A stretch of DNA of 48,352 nt from a virus, in IMG/VR virus record IMGVR_UViG_3300034198_015419, positions 1-48,352 of that record, one strand, 5' to 3'. Shown in pieces: positions 18,073 to 25,783 of this stretch; position 1 is the stretch's first letter, and each line of letters opens with the position of its first letter. The notes beneath the pieces were generated by a model. The model did no database searches, was not told where the DNA came from, and saw nothing but the letters and a program-made list of their open reading frames with translations. The position numbers and the translations under genes are program-made.

Positions 18073-18123
18073 TGACAAAAAATCTTCATAAATTATTTGT
18101 CAAAAAGTTTTGATTGTGACAAA
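18073..18123 (+). repeat. Three copies of TGACAAA/TTTGTCA upstream of class II RNR
   Basis: In the 118-nt gap 18060-18177, TGACAAA occurs at 18073-18079 and 18117-18123, and its reverse complement TTTGTCA at 18096-18102, spaced by 21-23 nt (about two helical turns). This could be an operator. The gap also has TTGATT...TAAATT, a weak promoter. No NrdR box or cobalamin riboswitch was recognised. Confidence 0.3.
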
Positions 18124-18177
18124 TTCTTTACGATAAATTCTATAGTTATCTACTACCCAAAACTACAGACAAACAAT

Positions 18178-20166
18178 ATGAGTAACAACACAAATATTCT
18201 TTCAAAGGAATTCGTAAATAAATACAAAAGCAAACAACCCAAGTGGGGTTTTAACGGATTGGGATATATCGTCTATAAGCGAACATATGCCCGATTGAAG
18301 GAAGATGGCAACACCGAAGAGTGGCATGAAACAATTGAACGCTGTATCAATGGTGCTCAAAAGATTGGTGCTGAGTATACAAAGGAAGAAGCTGAAAAGC
18401 TTTTTGACTATGTGTTTAACCTCAAGTGCAATTTTGCTGGTCGCATGTTGTGGCAACTTGGCACATCCACAGTGGACCGTTTTGGCGCAAATAGTTTGCT
18501 GAACTGCTGGTTTACTAGTATCAACGAGCCAAAGGCATTTTTGTTTTTGTTTGAAAACTTGATGCTCGGTGGAGGTGTAGGATTCAGCATTCGTCGTGAA
18601 GACGTGATGGAGCTTCCAAAGATTCGCAAGGATGTTACCATCACTCATCAAGCAACCAAAGATGCTGACTTTATCATACCCGATACCCGTGAAGGTTGGG
18701 TCAAGTTGTTGGAAAACGTGTTGAACGCTTTCTACGTCACTGGCAAGAGCTTCACTTACTCGACCATTCTTATTCGTGGTGCTGGTGAAAAGATCAACGG
18801 ATTTGGTGGCAAGGCAAGCGGTCCTTCAATTTTGATTGAGGGTATGACCAAGATTACCAACATCTTCAAAGGTCGTGAAGGTAAGAAGCTTCGCAGTATT
18901 GATGCCTTGGACATCTGCAACATTATTGGTAGCATCGTAGTTGCTGGTAACGTTCGTCGTAGTGCTGAAATTGCTCTGGGTGATCCAGACGACATTCTGT
19001 ACATGCGAGCAAAGAACTGGGGCAGTGGCAACATTCCTAACTGGCGTGGTATGAGCAACAACACTTTATACGTCGATGATTATAGTCATTTGATGGAAGA
19101 GTTTTGGACCAATGGTTATGAGATCAATGCCGAGACTGGATATGCAAGCGGTGAGCCTTATGGGTTCTTCAATTTGCCTTTGAGCCAAAAGTATGGTCGT
19201 CTCAAAGACGGTCCTATGAAGGACAGCAAGTTGTATCCAGCCGATACTGACAACGTAGTTGGCACAAATCCATGTGGTGAAATCAGCTTGAGTAACTATG
19301 AGTGTTGTAATCTTTGCGAACTGTATTTGAACAACATTCAAAGCGAAGAAGAACTCAATGAGTGTGCTCGCTTGTTGTACAAGGCACAAAAGGCTATTGC
19401 AGCATTGCCATTCATTCACGAAGAAACCAACAAGATTGTTCACAAGAATATGCGACTTGGTATGGGTGTGACTGGTATTTGTCAATCATTCGACAAGATC
19501 GGTTGGTTGGACAAGTGCTATGTCAATCTTCGTAAGTTTGACAAGGAGTGGAGCAAGCAGCGTGGATGGCCTGAGAGCATCAAGCTGACCACTGTAAAGC
19601 CAAGTGGCACTTTGAGTCTGCTCGGTGGTGCTACCCCAGGCGTGCATCCAGCGTTTGCAAAGCATTATCTGCGCACGGTTCGTATGAGCAGCAGCGACAA
19701 GTTGGTGCAAATTTGCAAAGACCTTGGATATCACACTGAATTCTTGGTCAACTTTGATGGGTCTGAAAACTATGACACTGTTGTGGTTTACTTCCCATGC
19801 GAAACTCCAGAAGGTGCATTGTTGGCAAAGGATACTTCTTTGATCGAACAATTGAACCTTGTGAAGCAGATCCAAGAAATCTGGAGTGACAACGCTGTTA
19901 GCGTCACTGCATACTACAAACCAGAGGAATTGAATGACCTCAAGGAATGGTTGAAGGAAAATTACAAGAACAGTGTTAAGAGTGTCAGCTTTTTGCTGCA
20001 CAAGGAACACGGATTCAAACAAGCTCCTTATCAAGAAATTGACGAGGAAACTTATCTCAAAGCCAAATCCAAGGTTAAGCCACTGTCTGATGTAGTCCTT
20101 AATGCTGGAACTGGTGATCTAATCCAAGGCATTGAGTGTGAAGGTGGAGCTTGCCCAATTAGATAA
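18178..20166 (+). CDS. nrdJ: Adenosylcobalamin-dependent (class II) ribonucleotide reductase, monomeric type
   Basis: A 662-residue enzyme that makes deoxyribonucleotides from ribonucleotides using a B12-generated thiyl radical. All cysteines of the monomeric Lactobacillus leichmannii type are placed as expected: C110 in LLNCWF, radical C366 in NPCGEISL, C377 eleven residues later, and the C-terminal shuttle pair C654 and C659 in CEGGACPIR. GNVRRSAE and KPSGTLSLLGGATPG are further family motifs. The ATG at 18178 is chosen because the upstream TTG extension (18097) has no family-like sequence. T4 itself has class I NrdAB; here no radical-generating small subunit is needed. A strong hairpin follows, so the gene is its own unit. 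Confidence 0.92.
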   Translation: MSNNTNILSKEFVNKYKSKQPKWGFNGLGYIVYKRTYARLKEDGNTEEWHETIERCINGAQKIGAEYTKEEAEKLFDYVFNLKCNFAGRMLWQLGTSTVDRFGANSLLNCWFTSINEPKAFLFLFENLMLGGGVGFSIRREDVMELPKIRKDVTITHQATKDADFIIPDTREGWVKLLENVLNAFYVTGKSFTYSTILIRGAGEKINGFGGKASGPSILIEGMTKITNIFKGREGKKLRSIDALDICNIIGSIVVAGNVRRSAEIALGDPDDILYMRAKNWGSGNIPNWRGMSNNTLYVDDYSHLMEEFWTNGYEINAETGYASGEPYGFFNLPLSQKYGRLKDGPMKDSKLYPADTDNVVGTNPCGEISLSNYECCNLCELYLNNIQSEEELNECARLLYKAQKAIAALPFIHEETNKIVHKNMRLGMGVTGICQSFDKIGWLDKCYVNLRKFDKEWSKQRGWPESIKLTTVKPSGTLSLLGGATPGVHPAFAKHYLRTVRMSSSDKLVQICKDLGYHTEFLVNFDGSENYDTVVVYFPCETPEGALLAKDTSLIEQLNLVKQIQEIWSDNAVSVTAYYKPEELNDLKEWLKENYKNSVKSVSFLLHKEHGFKQAPYQEIDEETYLKAKSKVKPLSDVVLNAGTGDLIQGIECEGGACPIR

Positions 20167-20189
20167 TTAATTCAACAATATAGTAATGA

Positions 20190-20221
20190 ATATGTGCTGC
20201 TTTTTCGGAGGCAGCACATAT
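20190..20221 (+). terminator. Hairpin terminator after nrdJ
   Basis: Perfect 11-bp stem (ATATGTGCTGC at 20190-20200 with 20211-20221), 10-nt loop beginning with five T, followed by TTTAT. Its 3' arm overlaps the TATTTATA element before the next gene. Confidence 0.75.
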
Positions 20222-20226
20222 TTATA
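20219..20226 (+). promoter_or_regulatory. TATTTATA element upstream of 20242 gene
   Basis: Exact TATTTATA, overlapping the 3' arm of the hairpin, 15 nt before the ATG at 20242. Candidate late promoter. Confidence 0.4.
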
Positions 20227-20241
20227 TGTTAGACCTATTGT

Positions 20242-20883
20242 ATGAACAAAAAACAACAACTTATTCAATCTGTACGCAAATTGGTGCGTGAGGTTATTGA
20301 AGAAAAAACCACAGACGTAACTAAGTCTTGGGAAGAAATGATGCAGGAACTATCCAAAGACATCAAAAAACCAGTGATGCTTGATGATGCGGGTAATTAC
20401 AATGTATGCGAATGCGAACCACACCATATCAGCATTCGTCCTATTGTACATGACATCTATGACCTTCAATATTTCAAGGACAGTGTAGAACGTCAAAAGG
20501 TGTTGTATGTGCCATTCTCCGAGGTCAAAAAGTATGTCAAGGCATGGCTTGGCAACAAAGATTTGAACTATGTTGATACTGCATACTCTCGCAGTGTTGA
20601 AAACAGCAAAGACAAAGAAGGTGGTAAAAAGGCTGACAAGGCTGCGGAAGAGCAAAATCTTGTTGATCCAGAAAAGAGCAATAAGATTGTAAAAAACATC
20701 AAGGCTGAACCAATGAACAAGCCAGAAGATGATCCTACCACACCAATGCAAACTGTGAAGAAGTTTGAAAAGCAAATTGATTATAAATCAAAGAAGCCCT
20801 CATACACTCCTCCTACTCTACCAAAGAATTTGCAAAAGTTGGTTGTCAAGTATACAAAAGGCGGCAAAAAGCGCAAGAAGTAA
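20242..20883 (+). CDS. Unknown lysine-rich protein
   Basis: A 213-residue protein. The N-terminal half is mixed helical (QQLIQSVRKLVREVIEE) and contains CECEPHHISIRP and YVPFSEVKKYVKAWLG. The C-terminal half (from about 120) is disordered-looking and very rich in lysine, ending TKGGKKRKK. No signal peptide or enzyme motif. The basic tail suggests binding to nucleic acid or another acidic partner, which is inference. A TATTTATA element upstream suggests late expression. Confidence 0.55.
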   Translation: MNKKQQLIQSVRKLVREVIEEKTTDVTKSWEEMMQELSKDIKKPVMLDDAGNYNVCECEPHHISIRPIVHDIYDLQYFKDSVERQKVLYVPFSEVKKYVKAWLGNKDLNYVDTAYSRSVENSKDKEGGKKADKAAEEQNLVDPEKSNKIVKNIKAEPMNKPEDDPTTPMQTVKKFEKQIDYKSKKPSYTPPTLPKNLQKLVVKYTKGGKKRKK

Positions 20884-20888
20884 CACAC

Positions 20889-20917
20889 TTGACAATACAG
20901 TAAATACATGTTACGTT
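20889..20917 (+). promoter_or_regulatory. Possible sigma70 promoter before secreted protein
   Basis: TTGACA (20889-20894), 17-nt spacer, TACGTT (20912-20917); consensus -35 with a weak -10. It starts 6 nt after the preceding stop and precedes a gene with its own terminator. Confidence 0.45.
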
Positions 20918-20936
20918 TAACTTGAAAGGTAAATCT

Positions 20937-21263
20937 ATGAAAAAACTAATTGTTGGTACTGTTCTCGCTGCACTCTTGGCAACTCAAGCTGTCAAAGCTG
21001 GAGATCGTGAGTGGGCAACGGCTGGCAAGATTTTGACTGGGGTTGTAGTAGTTCACACGCTAGATCGCATTTTGAGTCCTCGTACCGAAGTTGTTTATGT
21101 TCAACAACCAGCACCAGTGGTTGTGCAGACTGTACCAGTGGCAGTTGCACCCCAAACTGTGGTAGTGGCTCCTACTCCGCAAGTGGTGTATGTACAGCCA
21201 GTTGTGTATTATCCAGCACCAGTTGTGGTACGTTATGGTCATTGGCACCATCACTATAGATAA
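20937..21263 (+). CDS. Secreted valine/proline-rich protein with signal peptide
   Basis: A 108-residue protein. Residues 1-21 are a clear Sec signal peptide (MKKLIVGTVLAALLATQAVKA), with cleavage expected after AVKA. The mature part starts GDREWATAGKILTGVVVV, then consists of repeats of the kind VVYVQQPAPVVV / VAPTPQVVYVQP, and ends in a histidine/tyrosine cluster. The ATG at 20937 follows GAAAGG. With a nearby promoter and a factor-independent terminator it forms a complete one-gene unit, more like a bacterial gene than a phage one. It probably acts in the periplasm or outer envelope of the infected cell; a role in superinfection exclusion or envelope change is only a guess. Confidence 0.7.
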   Translation: MKKLIVGTVLAALLATQAVKAGDREWATAGKILTGVVVVHTLDRILSPRTEVVYVQQPAPVVVQTVPVAVAPQTVVVAPTPQVVYVQPVVYYPAPVVVRYGHWHHHYR

Positions 21264-21286
21264 CAAAATTCAACAATGATTTCACA

Positions 21287-21314
21287 AACCGTCAGCAAAC
21301 TGACGGTTTTTTTA
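21287..21314 (+). terminator. Rho-independent terminator
   Basis: 9-bp stem AACCGTCAG (21287-21295) with 21300-21308, 4-nt loop, and a run of seven T overlapping and following the stem. Textbook form. Confidence 0.88.
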
Positions 21315-21322
21315 TTTTGGTG

Positions 21323-21350
21323 TTGACAACTATAGAACGTGTGCTATGAT
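21323..21350 (+). promoter_or_regulatory. Strong sigma70 promoter for the AAA+/VWA genes
   Basis: TTGACA (21323-21328), 16-nt spacer, TATGAT (21345-21350) with an extended -10 TG. It lies just after a terminator and 28 nt before the ATG at 21379, so these genes are a newly started transcription unit. Confidence 0.8.
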
Positions 21351-21378
21351 GGTTGAAGTAAAAACAAAACTTTGACCA

Positions 21379-22356
21379 ATGAAACAAAAGACCGGCTACA
21401 ACATCACCACCACCAAGGATTTTAACATCCAAAAGTATTTGGAAACTTGTCAAACACTGCTGCCGTCAACTCTGATCATGGACGCAGTAAAGTGGAAGTA
21501 TATGGTTCGTTCCGCAATTCGTGGTAAAAACATTCTTCTTCTTGGACCCACAGGCTGTGGCAAAACTCTAGCTGCACAAACTGTTGCCAAGGCTATTGGT
21601 AAGGACGACAAGTTTTTCTATTTCAATCTTGGTGCCACTCAAGATGCTCGGTCTGCACTGATTGGTAACACGCACTTTGACAAGTCCAGCGGAACCTTTT
21701 TCAAGGAGTCCAGCTTTGTCAAGGCTATTCGCACTCCCAACGCCATCATTCTTCTTGATGAAATTAGCCGCAGTCACCATGATGGTGTCAACATCCTTAT
21801 GACGGTGTTGGACGATTTACAGCGTTATTTGCGCTTGGATGAAAAGGAAGACAACGAAGTGGTCAAGGTTGCTGACGGCGTGACGTTTATTGCAACTGCC
21901 AACGTTGGTAATGAGTACACTGCAACCCGTGTGATGGACCGTGCTTTGCTTTCTCGTTTTCCAGTCAAGATCGAAATGTCTCCGCTTGATAAGAATAGCG
22001 AGGTCAATCTGCTCAAGCAGCGTTTCAATATTACTGATGCAAATCAGCTTGATACATTGATTGCCGTGTGTGACATTGCGGATCATACTCGCAAGCAGGT
22101 CAAGCAAGAAGACAGCAAGATCAGCAACTTTATTCCTACCCGTAGCACTGTTGAAATTGCTGAACTTATCGTGGACGGGTTTAGTCTTGTTGAGATTGCC
22201 GAAACCACCATTTACCCCAACTTTAGTGAGGATGGTGGGGTTGACAGTGAGCGTACCTATATCAAGCAGTTGGTACAGAAGTACATCAAGACTGAAGCCA
22301 AGACCAATTTGTTCAATGATCCTATCAAGGAAGACGGTGGTGAGGTTCCGTTTTGA
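21379..22356 (+). CDS. MoxR/CobS-type AAA+ ATPase
   Basis: A 325-residue AAA+ ATPase of the MoxR branch. Walker A is GPTGCGKT (56-63), Walker B AIILLDEIS (122-130), sensor 1 lies in TFIATANVG (169-177), and an arginine-finger segment MDRALLSRF follows (186-194). Such ATPases act with a partner carrying a von Willebrand A domain to remodel or insert metals into target proteins; the next gene encodes such a partner 34 nt downstream. Cyanophage homologues are often labelled CobS, after cobaltochelatase. The B12-dependent RNR nearby makes that reading tempting, but the partner looks like a metallopeptidase rather than CobT. The target is unknown. Confidence 0.82.
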   Translation: MKQKTGYNITTTKDFNIQKYLETCQTLLPSTLIMDAVKWKYMVRSAIRGKNILLLGPTGCGKTLAAQTVAKAIGKDDKFFYFNLGATQDARSALIGNTHFDKSSGTFFKESSFVKAIRTPNAIILLDEISRSHHDGVNILMTVLDDLQRYLRLDEKEDNEVVKVADGVTFIATANVGNEYTATRVMDRALLSRFPVKIEMSPLDKNSEVNLLKQRFNITDANQLDTLIAVCDIADHTRKQVKQEDSKISNFIPTRSTVEIAELIVDGFSLVEIAETTIYPNFSEDGGVDSERTYIKQLVQKYIKTEAKTNLFNDPIKEDGGEVPF

Positions 22357-22390
22357 TTTGTTCAATACTTGGTACTAACCATTAGAACTT

Positions 22391-24553
22391 ATGTCAAAAA
22401 CAAACCATAGCGATTTTTGGTTGGACGAATATAACATAGATTGGGACTTTAGTGCCGATTCTGATGATATTGACGTTTCAAACACAAAAAACGAAGCGAC
22501 TGCACACTTGATTCGACTCAGTGCTGCTCGCCGTGCTATTGCCAACTATGTCACCATTTTGACCAACAAGACCATTCCAGTCATGTTCAATGATGCAAAC
22601 ATCAGCATGACTGACGGGTCTGTGGTTTATATTGGTGCCGACATCAACGAAAAAGATAATTTTGACGTTGCTGTAGGGTTGGCTTTGCATGAGGGTAGTC
22701 ATATTTGCTACAGTGATTTTGATTTGTTCAAGACCATGTGGCAGCGGGTTCCCCGTGAAATCTATGACTACACTGAAAACCTTGGTATCAATAAAGAAAA
22801 GGTTGCGGAGGTGTGTCGTACAATTCTCAATATTGTTGAGGATCGTTACATCGACTACACCATTTACAAGAATGCGCCTGGGTATCGTGGATACTACCAA
22901 AATCTTTATGATCGGTATTTCAATACACCCACAGTCAATGATGGCTTGAAAAGCAAGCTGTATCGCAAGCCCAGCATTGAATCGTACCTTTATAGGTTGA
23001 TCAACATTACCAACGTCAACACCGATTTGAAGGCGTTGCCGGGATTGTATGACATTGCCAAGATTCTGGATTTGTCCAATATCAATCGTTTGGATACTCC
23101 TCAAAAGCGACTTGAAATTGCGTTGGAGATTTCAAAGTTGGTGTTCAAAAATATCGTGGAGTATGTACCCGATGCCGCTCAGCCTGGTCCAGGCCAAGGC
23201 GACGTTAAGAATCCAAACGGTGATACCAATAATGAAGGTGGTGCTGCGTCTAGTGCAGATAGCAAACCTACTGCTGATGCTCCTAAAACAGAAGATTCGC
23301 AAGATAATGCCGATGGCAAAGACTCCAAGGAAGATGCATCTGATATCGATGACGTATTTGGTGGAACTGAAACCAAGGTTGACGATGTAAACTCCGAGTC
23401 ACCCGAATCTGATATTGGCGATGATCCCAAGATCAGCAAAACTAAGCAGAATAAGATCGTCAAAGCTTTTGAAAAGCAAAAGGACTTTGTTGATGGAAAG
23501 ATCAAGAAGAAGAAAGTGACCAAGAAGGAAAATCAAATTCTGGGCGTTTTGGAACAAAGCAAAATTGATTTGATTGACGTTGGTAATGAATATCTTTATG
23601 ATGGCAAGTTTGTGGGCACAGTTGAGTGTGTTCTGGTAAAGAACATGACCCGAGAACTGGTGTTTAGCGATGAGTTTCCACTCAAGACTAGCAGTACATA
23701 TTTTTCTATCAACGACAAAAACTTCACGAATAATCCAACCATCAAGAACTTGCAAAAGTGTATTGATGAAGGTATTTCCATGGGTATCAAAATTGGCAAG
23801 CGACTGCAATTTCGCAATGAAGTAAACGTTGACAAGTTTTCTCGTCGTGAGACTGGTAAGATTGACAAACGTTTGATTCATGAGCTTGGTTGCGAGGCTG
23901 AAAACGTGTTTTATACCATTGCCACACACAAATACAAGAAGATGAACTTTCATATTAGTGTGGATGCCAGCAGCAGTATGCGTGGCGAAAAGTGGGACAA
24001 AACCATGCGTCTATGCACTGCAATTGCCAAGGCAGCAAGTATGCTTGACAATATTAGGGTCATTATTAGTTTTCGTACAACTATGGATAAAATGCCGTAT
24101 GTTGTAATCGGATATGATAGTTCCGTGGACAAGTTTGTCAAAATTCAGAGCTTGTTTGCATGTTTGCAACCAGACGGATTGACTCCAGAAGGTTTGACTT
24201 TTGAAGCTATTATGCGAGTTGTGCCAAAGAGTGCAGACGACACCGACAGTTATTTTATCAATATCAGTGATGGTGAGCCTTGTTTCCACTTTTTTGCGGC
24301 AGATACTCAGACGTATGTAGCTTATAATGGTGAGTCTGCTGCTCAACATACTCGCAAACAGGTAAAGAAGATTCGTGAAATGAACTATCACGTATTGTCG
24401 TACTTTATTTCTCAAAACGAATGTATGTCCAACGAATCACGCAATGCGTTCAAAACCATGTATGGTAATGATTCGGTTTTTATCAACGTCAACAACATCA
24501 ACCAGATTGTTAACACCCTAAATAAAAAGCTTTTGGAAAGTGTTGACAACTAA
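22391..24553 (+). CDS. VWA-domain protein with HExxH metallopeptidase-like motif
   Basis: A 720-residue partner for the preceding ATPase. The N-terminal domain has ALHEGSHICYS with HEGSH at 100-104, a zinc-peptidase HExxH motif, followed by NIVEDRYID (about 147-155), which could supply the third metal ligand. A long acidic, low-complexity linker spans about 260-350. The C-terminal VWA domain has a MIDAS motif DASSS (D525, S527, S529) and NISDGEP near 620. This order resembles bacterial VWA-containing putative metallopeptidases and CobT-like proteins. I infer that the ATPase docks through the VWA domain and presents a substrate to the HExxH domain. A consensus promoter for the next gene overlaps its end. 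Confidence 0.78.
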   Translation: MSKTNHSDFWLDEYNIDWDFSADSDDIDVSNTKNEATAHLIRLSAARRAIANYVTILTNKTIPVMFNDANISMTDGSVVYIGADINEKDNFDVAVGLALHEGSHICYSDFDLFKTMWQRVPREIYDYTENLGINKEKVAEVCRTILNIVEDRYIDYTIYKNAPGYRGYYQNLYDRYFNTPTVNDGLKSKLYRKPSIESYLYRLINITNVNTDLKALPGLYDIAKILDLSNINRLDTPQKRLEIALEISKLVFKNIVEYVPDAAQPGPGQGDVKNPNGDTNNEGGAASSADSKPTADAPKTEDSQDNADGKDSKEDASDIDDVFGGTETKVDDVNSESPESDIGDDPKISKTKQNKIVKAFEKQKDFVDGKIKKKKVTKKENQILGVLEQSKIDLIDVGNEYLYDGKFVGTVECVLVKNMTRELVFSDEFPLKTSSTYFSINDKNFTNNPTIKNLQKCIDEGISMGIKIGKRLQFRNEVNVDKFSRRETGKIDKRLIHELGCEAENVFYTIATHKYKKMNFHISVDASSSMRGEKWDKTMRLCTAIAKAASMLDNIRVIISFRTTMDKMPYVVIGYDSSVDKFVKIQSLFACLQPDGLTPEGLTFEAIMRVVPKSADDTDSYFINISDGEPCFHFFAADTQTYVAYNGESAAQHTRKQVKKIREMNYHVLSYFISQNECMSNESRNAFKTMYGNDSVFINVNNINQIVNTLNKKLLESVDN

Positions 24554-24571
24554 GGACTTAGGAGTTATAAT
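24543..24571 (+). promoter_or_regulatory. Consensus sigma70 promoter
   Basis: TTGACA (24543-24548), 17-nt spacer, TATAAT (24566-24571); exact consensus at both hexamers. It overlaps the stop of the VWA gene. A small hairpin (ATAGGA/TCCTAT, 24580-24595) lies at the expected 5' end of the transcript and may protect it. Confidence 0.85.
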
Positions 24572-24626
24572 TTAAGAACATAGGAACCTTCCTATATAAA
24601 CATCAAACCAAACAAAAGGATAAAAC

Positions 24627-25010
24627 ATGAAAAAGACTGATCGAAAGAACAAAACTGGACTCAACGTTAATTGGCCCACGGGCATTTTTACAATTGATGA
24701 GTGTCACAAGGCAAACCCTGATTTTGTGAACATCACGTTGAGGGTGCGCATTAAAAATGCAATCACAGAGAATGTTGTGAATGAACTGGGGTATCTTCAC
24801 AACGGTAAGGGTCGTCCTTGTTTGATGTTGGTGCATGGATCAATCACACAAGAACATGTTGCTGAAGCCAAGAGTCGTGGTGTTGTTCTCAAGCCCAATT
24901 TGAGTGTGAACGTGATGAATATTACCGCAGCTACCGAAGTTAAGTCCGCAGAAGTTGAGCAGACCGTCAATATTGCACAAGAAGTTAAAACTGAGACTGT
25001 TTCTAGTTAA
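24627..25010 (+). CDS. Unknown small protein, strongly promoted
   Basis: A 127-residue protein with a good AAAAGGA ribosome-binding site (24614-24620) and a perfect consensus promoter upstream, so it should be abundant early in infection. The first 90 residues look folded (GIFTIDECHKANPDFVNITLRVRIKNA written in parts: a beta-rich core with LMLVHGSITQEHVAEAKSRG); the last 35 are acidic and repetitive in valine, threonine and glutamate. No cysteine cluster beyond single residues and no enzyme motif. A host-takeover role is a reasonable guess from expression signals alone. Confidence 0.65.
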   Translation: MKKTDRKNKTGLNVNWPTGIFTIDECHKANPDFVNITLRVRIKNAITENVVNELGYLHNGKGRPCLMLVHGSITQEHVAEAKSRGVVLKPNLSVNVMNITAATEVKSAEVEQTVNIAQEVKTETVSS

Positions 25011-25019
25011 CAAAACATC

Positions 25020-25259
25020 TCACACCTTGTGCGACCAAAGCGGACTCAACGTAAGAGTTCCGCTTTTTTCTTTTACGTAATAATGAATGTTTGATTTGGC
25101 CATGTGTTTTTTGATGTTTTTGATAATTCCTTCGCACATGTTCCAACTACCATAGTATATTGGCAAGTCAAATTCGCTGTCAAAGACACTAAATGTTCTT
25201 TGAGAAGTTTCCACAATATAGAAATTTTCTTCTTTTGGGTTTATTTTTTTGAACCGCAT
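25020..25259 (-). CDS. Small unknown protein on the opposite strand
   Basis: A 79-residue protein starting at the ATG whose first base is 25259. This start is chosen over one 57 nt upstream because CTATTTATA sits 3 nt before it, the same geometry as other genes here. The sequence (MRFKKINPKEENFYIVETSQ at the start, then SVFDSEFDLPIYYGSW) looks like a small globular protein; nothing is recognised. It converges on the gene at 24627 and shares its terminator DNA. If real, it is an isolated minus-strand gene in a plus-strand region. Confidence 0.5.
   Translation of the reverse strand: MRFKKINPKEENFYIVETSQRTFSVFDSEFDLPIYYGSWNMCEGIIKNIKKHMAKSNIHYYVKEKSGTLTLSPLWSHKV
25037..25069 (+). terminator. 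Terminator after 24627 gene
   Basis: AAAGCGGACTC (25037-25047) pairs with 25055-25066 with one bulged T, 7-nt loop, then a T-rich tail TTTTTTC. It lies inside the 3' end of the convergent minus-strand gene. Confidence 0.75.
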
Positions 25260-25262
25260 ACC

Positions 25263-25270
25263 TATAAATA
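25263..25270 (-). promoter_or_regulatory. CTATTTATA element 3 nt before ATG, minus strand
   Basis: On the minus strand TATTTATA ends 3 nt before the ATG at 25259. Finding the same element in gene sense on the other strand supports a directional signal. Confidence 0.45.
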
Positions 25271-25323
25271 GACAAGTTATTTCAAAGTTCACTTTCATTA
25301 GGCTGGAAGTGTGCATTTTTTAC

Positions 25324-25331
25324 TATTTATT
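25324..25331 (+). promoter_or_regulatory. CTATTTATT element before 25343 gene
   Basis: TATTTATT preceded by C, 11 nt before the ATG at 25343. Back-to-back with the minus-strand copy at 25263, so the 60-nt gap carries divergent late-type elements. Confidence 0.4.
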
Positions 25332-25342
25332 ACAGTACGCAC

Positions 25343-25747
25343 ATGGGAAAAAGCAAAAATCCGAATGTAAATTACACATTTTCAGATAGATATCAAAGAT
25401 TTGTATCTAAGCTGACGCAGTTTGCTACCAAAGCTCGTTCTAAATCCGAAGTTGATAACAGCCCAGAAGGCATTTTTGATGGTGAACCAGGTGATCTGTT
25501 GGTAAAAAATGACAATTTAATCTTTTACCGCAACAACTCCAACGCAGATTTTACATCGTTAAGTGAACAGTTTCCCGAGTTAACAAGTCGTACATCCTAT
25601 GTTTTGGCTCAAGGCATCAACAAAAAGGCATCTTGGGTCAAAACATCAGCCGGTCCTTCCACATGGAAATTGGTTGGATACTTTTGCCCAATTCTTGGAG
25701 TTGATTGTTGTGCCAATGCCAGCGGAAGCAATAGTGGTAGTGTGTGA
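25343..25747 (+). CDS. Unknown protein, possibly structural
   Basis: A 134-residue protein. A basic N-terminal helix region (to about 35) leads into a segment PEGIFDGEPGDLLVKNDNLIFYRNN, which resembles the short beta repeats common in phage tail and fibre proteins, then a serine/glycine-rich C-terminus with two adjacent cysteines. No signal peptide. The late-type element upstream agrees with a virion role, but it lies away from the tail cluster. Function unknown. Confidence 0.5.
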   Translation: MGKSKNPNVNYTFSDRYQRFVSKLTQFATKARSKSEVDNSPEGIFDGEPGDLLVKNDNLIFYRNNSNADFTSLSEQFPELTSRTSYVLAQGINKKASWVKTSAGPSTWKLVGYFCPILGVDCCANASGSNSGSV

Positions 25748-25775
25748 TTGACATTGTTATAAATCATGCTACACT
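25748..25775 (+). promoter_or_regulatory. Sigma70 promoter for UvdE
   Basis: TTGACA (25748-25753), 16-nt spacer, TACACT (25770-25775) with extended -10 TGC. Only 8 nt separate the -10 from the ATG at 25784, so the transcript should be nearly leaderless. Confidence 0.7.
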
Positions 25776-25783
25776 GTAGTGGT

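Noticed and set aside
18097-18177. TTG-started N-terminal extension of the RNR
   Set aside because: The extra 27 residues have no resemblance to RNR, and the DNA contains inverted TTTGTCA/TGACAAA and promoter-like sequence. ATG 18178 is better.
19486-20034. Minus-strand open frame of 182 codons opposite the RNR gene
   Set aside because: It is the antisense of a strongly conserved RNR region with all catalytic cysteines. No start signals and no protein-like pattern.
22478-23104. Minus-strand open frame of 208 codons, and another at 21817-22365
   Set aside because: Both are shadows of the AAA+ and VWA genes, which have clear motifs, promoters and spacing on the plus strand.
21379-24553. Calling the pair cobaltochelatase CobS/CobT
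   Set aside because: The VWA protein has HExxH and lacks anything that proves a chelatase; the label is kept only as a hypothesis.
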